Below are positions 1 to 5,947 of a DNA stretch of 8,407 bases, piece by piece. The notes under the pieces were generated by a model. It did no database searches, was not told the origin of the DNA, and saw only the letters and a program-made list of their open reading frames with translations. The stretch is from JAQUKH01 sp043809805 (lineage in GTDB: Bacteria; JACRDZ01; JAQUKH01), in NCBI GenBank assembly GCA_043809805.1, contig JBDROR010000119.1:1-8407 (forward strand). Reading direction: 5' to 3'. A program made the position numbers and the translations under genes. Numbering within the stretch: the first letter of the stretch is position 1; each line of letters opens with the position of its first letter.

Positions 1-411
1 CAAGCAAAATCTTCTATTTTTATATCATCTCTAATGCTTTCTGAATTTTTTAACGCATGGATTAGATTGGAATTTAATATTTTGAAAAAGAATCAGCCCT
101 CTAAATATGTTAATTTTAAAAAGGATTTCAGGAATAAAGAAGTTTATAAAAAGTCAGTGAACATTGCAAAGACAGTGGTTATGGAACAGATTATGAAGCT
201 CGCCAAAAGAATTGATGATAAATTTGAGGGCATTTCACTGGATAATCTTTTCGAAGAAATAGAGGTGTCTGATTTTAATGATAGCTATTACCATTCAATG
301 GCGAAATTAGAAAATTTCAAGATAGTAACCAATGATTATGATTTTATATTTTTAAAAGAAAATTCAGTATCTATTTTAACCGCAAATTATAAAATGCTAA
401 AAAAAAGTTAA
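1..411 (+). CDS. PIN-domain ribonuclease (VapC-like), 3' part
   Basis: The reading frame is open from base 1 and ends at TAA 409-411, giving 136 residues with the N-terminus outside the window. The first visible residues, IFISSLMLSEFFN, look like the second strand and helix of a PIN domain with its conserved acidic residue (E of SEFFN). Near the end, DFNDSYY followed by KIVTNDYDF and ILTAN match the later PIN acidic cluster and last strand. PIN proteins are metal-dependent RNases, and VapC toxins of this kind cleave tRNA or rRNA. The first catalytic Asp should lie upstream and cannot be seen. An internal ATG at 34 would delete the first core strand, so it is not taken as the start. The central part (about residues 35-95) is a long charged helical insert. 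Downstream, res begins 57 bp later on the same strand with no obvious terminator between. No antitoxin is visible; one could lie upstream. The PIN call is from motif pattern only; toxin function is inference. Confidence 0.72.
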   Translation, partial: QAKSSIFISSLMLSEFFNAWIRLEFNILKKNQPSKYVNFKKDFRNKEVYKKSVNIAKTVVMEQIMKLAKRIDDKFEGISLDNLFEEIEVSDFNDSYYHSMAKLENFKIVTNDYDFIFLKENSVSILTANYKMLKKS

Positions 412-468
412 TTTTTTATGATAAAACTGGCAGATAAATTAATTATGAATTAGATTGTATGAGGCTTT

Positions 469-3105
469 ATGAAACTTCATTTTGATCCGAACCAGCAATA
501 TCAACTCGATGCCATAAACTCCATTGTAAACATATTTGAAGGTCAACCGTTAACTCAAAGTGATTTCGGATTTTCATTCCAACCTGAAAGTTGTCTCCTG
601 AATGAGGTTGGAGTTGGTAACAGGCTTTCTATAAGTGAAGAACAGATTTTAAAAAATATACAGGCTGTGCAAAAAACCAATGGAATTGCTGAATCCGAAA
701 AGTTGGACGGATTGAATTTTTCCGTTGAGATGGAGACTGGAACAGGCAAAACTTATGTGTATCTGCGAACGATTTACGAACTTAATAAAAAATATGGTTT
801 TAAAAAGTTTGTTATAGTTGTCCCGTCTGTTGCCATTCGCGAAGGTGTCTTAAAAAATCTTGAAATCACATTTGACCATTTCCAAAGCCTTTACGATAAA
901 ACACCTGTCCATTTTCAAATATATGATTCAAGAAGGGTCTCAAATTTAAGAAATTTTGCTGTCAGCAATAATATTCAGATATTGATTATTAATATTGATT
1001 CTTTTGCCAAAGACGAAAATGTAATCAATAAACCAAACGATAAACTTACAGGGAAAAAGCCAGTTGAATTCATTCAGGCAACGGCCCCGATTGTTATTGT
1101 TGATGAACCGCAAAACATGGAGACGGACATAAGGAAAAAAGCAGTTGCCAATTTGAAGCCTCTGTGCACACTGCGTTATTCCGCCACGCATACAAATCGT
1201 TACAATATGGTTTACAGCCTTGATCCGGTTAAAGCTTATGATCTGGGATTGGTGAAGCAAATTGAGGTTGATTCTGTTGTTACTGAAAATGATTTTAACG
1301 GGGGTTTTATTTCTCTTGAAAAGGTTAATACTGCCAAAACCAGCACATCAGCGAAAATAAAGATAGATGTTAATACGAAGGAAGGGGTTAAAAGAAAATC
1401 AATTACGGCAAAGGTTGGCGATGATTTACATGAACTATCCAACAAGAGAGAAATATATAAAAACGGATACATAATTAATGGTATAGATGCAAGTGAGGGA
1501 TTTATTGAGCTTTCAAATGGAGAAAACTTATTTATTGGTACTACTTTTGGCGGTTTTTCCGATGAAATAATGAAAATACAAATAAAGAAAGCAGTGGAAG
1601 AACATTTTTTAAAGGAGAGAAAACTAAACGATAAGGGGATAAAAGTTTTGTCGTTATTTTTTGTCGACAGGGTCGCAAATTATCGAAGCTATGACGCGGA
1701 CGGGAATGCGGTTAAAGGTAAATTCGCATTGTGGTTTGAAGAAATATTTAAGGAGATTTCAGGAAAATCGGCATACAAAGGATTGATCCCGTTTAAAGTG
1801 GAAGAAGTTCATAATGGTTATTTTTCGCAGGATAAAAAAGGGAAATGGAAAGATACGAAAGGTAATACTCTGGATGATGACGATACATTTAAACTGATAA
1901 TGAAAAACAAGGAACAGCTTCTTGATATCAATGAACCGCTCCGCTTTATTTTCAGCCATTCGGCATTGCGAGAGGGATGGGACAATCCAAATGTATTTCA
2001 GATATGTACGCTAAACGAGACAAAGTCGGAACTCAAAAAAAGGCAGGAAATTGGACGGGGTTTAAGACTTTCCGTTAATCAGGAAGGTAATCGCATACAG
2101 GACAATAGTATAAATCGGCTGACTGTTATTGCCAATGAATCGTATGAGGATTTTGCTAAGCAGCTCCAGAGTGAAATTGAAGAGGATTGTAGTGTATCCT
2201 TTGCGGGCAGGATTAAGAATAAGCAAAAAAGAAAAACGGTCAAGTATCGAAAAGGTTTTGAACTGGATGAAAAATTCAAGGATATTTGGAATAGAATAAA
2301 ATATCAGACAAATTACAAAGTGGGATACGATACATTTGAGTTGATACAGAAAGCCGCTGAAGTTGTGAAGCAAATGCCGGTAATCAAAAAAGCCATAATC
2401 AAAACCACAAAAACAGCTTTGGAATTCGATGAATCAGGTATTATTTCTGAAACAAAAGCTTCATATGAAATCTTACTTGATAGTATATTCCAAATTCCCG
2501 ATATGCTTTTTTATATACAGGAGCGGACAGAACTCACACGGGCAACAATTCTGGAAATATTAAAAGAATCAGGCAGAATAAATGATGTATTCATCAATCC
2601 TCAGCTTTTTCTTGATAATGCCGTTACAGCAATAAAAGATGCCCTTTCCGAATTAATGATTGATGGTATTAAGTATAAAAAAATCGGTGACAGAGAATAT
2701 GAAATGCACCTTTTTGAAGAATATGATATTCATGTGAACAACCTGACCTTTACTATATCCAAAAAAGATAAAACGATTTACAGCACGCTTGTTCCGCTTG
2801 ATTCCAATGTGGAATATGCTTTCGCGAAAGAATGTGAAAACAGGGATGATATTGAGTTTTATTTCAAACTTCCATTCTGGTTTAAGATTAAAACGCCTAT
2901 TGGCGATTACAATCCCGATTGGGCTTTGATTAAAAAAAACGAAAAAACAATTTACTTTGTAGCAGAAACAAAGTCAGAAGGTCAGGAATTAAAGATAAGC
3001 GAGGAAAGAAAAATAAAATGCGGGATTGCGCATTTTAATGAATTTGAAGACGTAATATATGGACGAGTTGCAAAAGTTGCGGATTTGGATCACTTTGTGA
3101 AATGA
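469..3105 (+). CDS. res: Type III restriction enzyme, Res subunit (SF2 helicase plus nuclease)
   Basis: This 878-residue protein is an ATP-dependent DNA translocase/endonuclease. In type III systems Res works with a Mod methyltransferase, which recognises the site; Res hydrolyses ATP and cuts at a distance from unmethylated sites. The motifs run in order: an N-terminal Q-rich start (FDPNQQYQLDA), Walker A ETGTGKT at 89-95, motif II DEPQ at 212-215, motif III SAT at 238-240, motif V REGWDNPN at 501-508 and motif VI QEIGRGLR at 526-533. The EGWDNPN/QEIGRGLR pair is typical of type III Res. A C-terminal PD-(D/E)xK nuclease is visible as P816-D817 and E833-T-K835, so both engines look intact. The length is slightly under the usual 900-1000. 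The start ATG has GAGG at 461-464 just upstream. No Mod gene is in the window; it may lie left of the PIN gene. The stop overlaps the comEC start by 4 bases (ATGA). An A8 run at 2932-2939 lies between the nuclease motifs. A stand-alone Res-like nuclease is the alternative. Confidence 0.9.
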   Translation: MKLHFDPNQQYQLDAINSIVNIFEGQPLTQSDFGFSFQPESCLLNEVGVGNRLSISEEQILKNIQAVQKTNGIAESEKLDGLNFSVEMETGTGKTYVYLRTIYELNKKYGFKKFVIVVPSVAIREGVLKNLEITFDHFQSLYDKTPVHFQIYDSRRVSNLRNFAVSNNIQILIINIDSFAKDENVINKPNDKLTGKKPVEFIQATAPIVIVDEPQNMETDIRKKAVANLKPLCTLRYSATHTNRYNMVYSLDPVKAYDLGLVKQIEVDSVVTENDFNGGFISLEKVNTAKTSTSAKIKIDVNTKEGVKRKSITAKVGDDLHELSNKREIYKNGYIINGIDASEGFIELSNGENLFIGTTFGGFSDEIMKIQIKKAVEEHFLKERKLNDKGIKVLSLFFVDRVANYRSYDADGNAVKGKFALWFEEIFKEISGKSAYKGLIPFKVEEVHNGYFSQDKKGKWKDTKGNTLDDDDTFKLIMKNKEQLLDINEPLRFIFSHSALREGWDNPNVFQICTLNETKSELKKRQEIGRGLRLSVNQEGNRIQDNSINRLTVIANESYEDFAKQLQSEIEEDCSVSFAGRIKNKQKRKTVKYRKGFELDEKFKDIWNRIKYQTNYKVGYDTFELIQKAAEVVKQMPVIKKAIIKTTKTALEFDESGIISETKASYEILLDSIFQIPDMLFYIQERTELTRATILEILKESGRINDVFINPQLFLDNAVTAIKDALSELMIDGIKYKKIGDREYEMHLFEEYDIHVNNLTFTISKKDKTIYSTLVPLDSNVEYAFAKECENRDDIEFYFKLPFWFKIKTPIGDYNPDWALIKKNEKTIYFVAETKSEGQELKISEERKIKCGIAHFNEFEDVIYGRVAKVADLDHFVK

Positions 3106-4625
3106 CGAAACAACCCTGCCTTAAAGTTCTGATAATTTTTATTTTTGGTATTATTCTCGGCCGTTATTTTTTTATTCCATTCTTTTTTGTTTTTCCATTT
3201 TTAATTTTTTTATTTCTTTTTTCTATTCTTTTTTTTGTCAGGCAAAACGAGATAGTTTGTAATATCTTTTTGCTTCTGGCTATTTTTACCTCAGGTTTTA
3301 TTCTAACTTTAAATTCTATCCATAGCCCGGAGGCCAAAACTCTTGAAAAATTTATCGGACGCAAAGTGGAAATTATCGGGAGAATTGCGGATGAGCCCAG
3401 AATGTATTCCCGCGTGACGAATTACGCTTTATCATTGGAGTCAATTGATGACGTTGGCATAAAAGGGAAAATTAAACTTGCGATTTATGGCGGACGCGTA
3501 TTTTCTTACAATGACGTTGTAAAATTTAAGGCAAAATTAAAACATCCGAATTTTTATCTTTTAAGCAATGCCGCCAACGCGGTTTCATCTGTAAGCGGTT
3601 CAAAGGTTGAAAAGATCGGAAGATATAAGAAAAATATTTTAAAAAACGCGAGCATATCTTTTAAAAAATATGTACAAAACCTATATTCTTATTATCTTCC
3701 CAAAATGGAATCTGTTTTGCTCAGCGGGATTGTTTTGGGTTTGGATCAGAATATCCCTGAAGGTGTTCAGCAAATATTCCGTGATACCGGCACGGTTCAT
3801 ATCCTTGCGGCTTCCGGCTTAAACGTAGGATTGGTAGGTATAATATGTTTTGTGGTTATTGTAAATATTTTAAGATTACCTAAAAAAACAGCGGTTATTC
3901 CAAGTATTCTTCTTGTGTGGTTTTATGCCTTAACTACGGGACTTAACCCGCCTGTTGTTCGTTCAGCTATTACATTGACAGTGCTTTTTCTTGGGTATAT
4001 TATTGAGCGGGATGGTGATGTTTTAAACAGTCTGACATTGGCGGCTTTAATTATTTTATTGCTTAACCCGTTAGCTCTTTTTTCTATAAGTTTCCAGCTT
4101 TCATTTGTTTGTGTTTTGTCTATGATTTTAATATATCCGGAGCTGGAAAATTTTCAAATAAAAAGGGTAAATAAAGAAGAGAAGAAAAAGAAGGAAGATT
4201 TGGAAAAAATAAACAAGGATTTTCCAAATAATTATATGAATAGATTTTCTAATAATATTAAAACGCTTTTCTTACTCTCTCTGGCAATCCAAATCGGCGT
4301 ATGGCCCATAAGCGCTTTTTATTTTCAGCAGGTTAGTTTGATATCGGTTATAGCGAATATTTTTGTGGTCCCGCTGGTCAGCGTTATTTTGTATCTGGGA
4401 ATTACGATGATTATTTTTTCTAAGGTTTTTTTTCTCGCGAAGATTTTGGCAAACACCAGTTGGTTTTTATTGATAATATTAGAAAAAATAGTCCTCTTTT
4501 TTTCAAGGCTTCCATATTCAAATTTTCATATAAAAAGTCCTAGTTTATTTTTTATTTTGTGCTATTATGTTATCGTGGTTTTGTGTTTGAATAAGGAGAA
4601 GTTTTATGCCGGACAAAAAAGATGA
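3102..4625 (+). CDS. comEC: ComEC/Rec2-family DNA uptake channel
   Basis: This 507-residue polytopic inner-membrane protein is expected to carry single-stranded DNA across the cytoplasmic membrane in natural transformation. Two or three hydrophobic segments occupy about residues 8-70. They are followed by a soluble stretch at about 75-195 corresponding to the DUF4131/OB-fold-like region. The Competence domain is at about 200-495, with the signature HILAASGLNV at 233-242, GLNPPVVRSAI at 280-290 and SISFQLSFVCVLS at 328-340. A lysine/glutamate-rich loop (about 355-375) interrupts the membrane helices. The protein stops after the Competence domain: the C-terminal metallo-beta-lactamase-like domain found in full-length ComEC (roughly 750-800 residues) is absent. 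The ATG overlaps the res stop as ATGA and has no strong Shine-Dalgarno of its own, so translation is probably coupled to res. Its 3' end overlaps the next gene by 20 bases. The 5' coding region is strikingly T-rich, including T7 and T8 runs. The family call is firm; that it works in competence here is inferred from PilB and PilT nearby. Confidence 0.92.
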   Translation: MTKQPCLKVLIIFIFGIILGRYFFIPFFFVFPFLIFLFLFSILFFVRQNEIVCNIFLLLAIFTSGFILTLNSIHSPEAKTLEKFIGRKVEIIGRIADEPRMYSRVTNYALSLESIDDVGIKGKIKLAIYGGRVFSYNDVVKFKAKLKHPNFYLLSNAANAVSSVSGSKVEKIGRYKKNILKNASISFKKYVQNLYSYYLPKMESVLLSGIVLGLDQNIPEGVQQIFRDTGTVHILAASGLNVGLVGIICFVVIVNILRLPKKTAVIPSILLVWFYALTTGLNPPVVRSAITLTVLFLGYIIERDGDVLNSLTLAALIILLLNPLALFSISFQLSFVCVLSMILIYPELENFQIKRVNKEEKKKKEDLEKINKDFPNNYMNRFSNNIKTLFLLSLAIQIGVWPISAFYFQQVSLISVIANIFVVPLVSVILYLGITMIIFSKVFFLAKILANTSWFLLIILEKIVLFFSRLPYSNFHIKSPSLFFILCYYVIVVLCLNKEKFYAGQKR

Positions 4626-4974
4626 TATGTTTGGAGAGACTAAGAGAAATCTGGAGCAATTAGGGGAGACAGTGGCTGGGTTTGCCAAGAAGAGGAAAGA
4701 AGAAGGAATAAATTTTTATCGCGCGGGAAAGTTAAAATTAGATATAGTTCATTTAAAACATAAAATTGATGAAAGTTTTAAAAAAATTGGAATAAAAGTT
4801 CACGAGCTTTATAAAAATAATAATATTAAAGATGATGAACCCAGCCCTTTCTACATCGAAGGTAAACCACGGGACAAGAAAGGGCTGGGTGAAATTATTA
4901 AGTTATGCGAAGAAACAGGTAGATTAGAGTCTATGATCAAAAATAAAGAAGCAGAAATTGAGAAAATTGCATGA
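4606..4974 (+). CDS. Small charged helical protein, function unknown
   Basis: This encodes 122 residues that I do not recognise as a named family. It is soluble, rich in Lys and Glu, and lacks a signal peptide, membrane segment or cysteine cluster. Residues 10-72 look like a long helix or coiled coil (GKLKLDIVHLKHKIDESFKKIG has heptad-like hydrophobic spacing). Residues 96-121 form a second helix (LCEETGRLESMIKNKEAEIEKI). Between them, residues 78-95 form a Pro/Gly-containing linker that coincides with a perfect 14-bp inverted repeat in the DNA. The start is well supported: AAGGAG at 4593-4598 lies 7 nt before the ATG, inside the end of comEC. The stop overlaps the aroE start as ATGA. Its tight placement between comEC and aroE and good ribosome site argue for a real gene. 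A link to DNA uptake or pili would be guilt by association only. Confidence 0.72.
   Translation: MPDKKDDMFGETKRNLEQLGETVAGFAKKRKEEGINFYRAGKLKLDIVHLKHKIDESFKKIGIKVHELYKNNNIKDDEPSPFYIEGKPRDKKGLGEIIKLCEETGRLESMIKNKEAEIEKIA
4839..4890. repeat. Perfect 14-bp inverted repeat inside the small ORF
   Basis: ACCCAGCCCTTTCT at 4839-4852 is exactly reverse-complementary to AGAAAGGGCTGGGT at 4877-4890, with a 24-nt spacer. The stretch is clearly richer in G and C than the surrounding AT-rich gene. It encodes the linker between the two predicted helices of the 122-residue protein. It could be a small palindromic element accommodated in frame, or an mRNA hairpin upstream of aroE. No T-run follows the 3' arm, so it does not resemble an intrinsic terminator. 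Confidence 0.85.
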
Positions 4975-5894
4975 TTAACGGCAGGACTAAAATAACAGGT
5001 GTTTTCGGATATCCGGTTGAACATACGTTATCGCCTATAATTCATAATACCGCGTTTGAATATCTGGGGTTAAATTATGTTTATCTCCCATTTCTTGTTA
5101 AACCGGAGGATATCAAATCTGCCTTGGCCGGTATAAAGGCGCTTGATATCTGCGGTGTCAATTTGACAATACCCCATAAAGAAGCTTGTATCCCTTATTT
5201 GGATTCTATCGATTCCGATGCCGGTGTTATCGGAGCTGTGAATACAATTAAGCTGGAAAAAGGTAAATTAAAAGGATACAATACCGACGCGGAAGGTTTT
5301 ATCCTTTCTTTAAAAAATGAGACAAGTTTTACGAAGCCAAAGGGGAAGACGGTTTTTATTTTGGGGGCGGGAGGTTCAAGCAGGGCGGTTGTTTACGCCT
5401 TAGCGAAGGAAAAAGCGGCGCGTATTATTGTGGCGAACAGGAATATTGGCAGGGCGAAAAAGCTTATTCATGAGATAAACAAAAAGTTCCCGCTTTGCAA
5501 AATGGAGGCAATCGCGCTTGGCGAAAAATTCGTTGAGGAATATTTACGGGAAAGCAATCTCTTGGTAAATACTACTTCTGTGGGATTGAAATATGGTGAC
5601 GGGATATTGATTAATACAAATTTTTTACATAAGGATTTATTGTTTTATGACCTTGTTTATTCTCCATTCGGAACAAAGCTGCTTATTGAGGCTAAGAAGA
5701 GAAAACTAGAGGCAATAGACGGTTTAGGGATGCTTATTTATCAGGCGATATTGGCTTTTGGGATATGGACGGGGAAAAAACCGCCTGTAAAGATAATTCA
5801 GCAGGCTGTGAGGAATTTTATAAGGCAGACGTCGTCCCCGCGAAGGCGGGGAACCAGAAATAAAAATACTGGATTCCCGCCTTCGCGGGAATGA
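4971..5894 (+). CDS. aroE: Shikimate dehydrogenase (NADP+)
   Basis: AroE reduces 3-dehydroshikimate to shikimate with NADPH in the cytosolic pathway to aromatic amino acids. The shikimate-binding N-terminus reads GYPVEHTLSP at 13-22, with Thr19 where Ser is more usual and Ser21 kept. NLTIPHK at 64-70 supplies the catalytic Lys70, and GAVNT (88-92) and YNTDAEGF (103-110) supply the catalytic Asp106. The Rossmann nucleotide loop is GAGGSSRA at 132-139, followed by ANRNIGRA at 155-162, the usual NADP-preferring signature. NTTSVGL at 200-206 and DGLGMLIYQA at 250-259 complete the family pattern. The protein is 307 residues, longer than the usual 270-290. The recognisable fold ends near residue 284, and the last ~23 residues (from about RQTSSP) are encoded by an adjacent palindromic repeat, which also provides the stop. 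The start overlaps the upstream stop (ATGA), implying coupled translation. The function is firm; the tail is probably functionless. Confidence 0.95.
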   Translation: MINGRTKITGVFGYPVEHTLSPIIHNTAFEYLGLNYVYLPFLVKPEDIKSALAGIKALDICGVNLTIPHKEACIPYLDSIDSDAGVIGAVNTIKLEKGKLKGYNTDAEGFILSLKNETSFTKPKGKTVFILGAGGSSRAVVYALAKEKAARIIVANRNIGRAKKLIHEINKKFPLCKMEAIALGEKFVEEYLRESNLLVNTTSVGLKYGDGILINTNFLHKDLLFYDLVYSPFGTKLLIEAKKRKLEAIDGLGMLIYQAILAFGIWTGKKPPVKIIQQAVRNFIRQTSSPRRRGTRNKNTGFPPSRE

Positions 5895-5895
5895 C
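5831..5895. repeat. Palindromic repeat, ATTCCC-N8-GGGAAT type
   Basis: The left arm (5831-5857) and right arm (5869-5895) are inverted copies of 27 nt matching at 23 positions, separated by an 11-nt A-rich spacer. The right arm contains ATTCCCGCCTTCGCGGGAAT, which is itself a palindrome of the form ATTCCC-N8-GGGAAT; the left arm has a decayed version. This core form is known from dRS3-type repeats in Neisseria, and similar GCGAAGGC-centred repeats are common in many genomes. The element covers the 3' end of aroE and its stop codon. Whether it moves, or serves as a recombination target, cannot be told from one copy. Confidence 0.85.
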
Positions 5896-5904
5896 GGGTA
5901 CCCA

Positions 5905-5928
5905 ACGAACGACGGACGACGGACGACG
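5905..5928. repeat. Short heptad tandem array (ACGRACG)
   Basis: Just after the aroE palindrome the sequence runs ACGAACG, ACGGACG, ACGGACG, ACG: three 7-bp units plus a partial one. It lies between the palindrome and the pilB ribosome-binding site. The period and core (ACGAC) are shared with the larger ACGACTA arrays before pilT, which suggests the same repeat-generating process at both junctions. Confidence 0.7.
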
Positions 5929-5935
5929 ATATACG

Positions 5936-5942
5936 AGGAGGT
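5936..5942 (+). promoter_or_regulatory. Shine-Dalgarno of pilB
   Basis: AGGAGGT lies 5 nt before ATG 5948. It fixes the pilB start there rather than at the in-frame ATG at 5891, which sits inside the palindromic repeat and has no ribosome site. Confidence 0.9.
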
Positions 5943-5947
5943 CTAAA

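Noticed and set aside
34..36. ATG 34 as the start of the PIN gene
   Set aside because: The frame is open to base 1, and the residues before this Met belong to the conserved PIN core strand, so the gene begins outside the window.
396..418. A-run, GTTA, T-run after the PIN gene as an intrinsic terminator
   Set aside because: The stem would be only A:T pairs with no GC-rich part, which is common by chance in AT-rich DNA.
412..468. A promoter for res in the short gap after the PIN gene
   Set aside because: AT-rich -10-like strings are present, but no convincing -35 with correct spacing was found; the gap is too AT-rich for such matches to mean much.
555..2373. Minus-strand open frames of 60-110 codons under res
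   Set aside because: They are shadows of the well-supported res gene, have no recognisable domains, and the same is true of the minus-strand frames under comEC, aroE and pilB.
5008..5037. Thr in place of Ser in the AroE shikimate-binding HSLSP motif
   Set aside because: It is a conservative change that keeps the hydroxyl, and all other catalytic residues are present, so loss of function is not suggested.
5891..5947. Earlier in-frame start for pilB at ATG 5891, overlapping the aroE stop as ATGA
   Set aside because: It would add 19 residues translated from the palindrome and heptad array and has no ribosome site. ATG 5948 has AGGAGGT 5 nt upstream and begins a normal PilB N-terminus.
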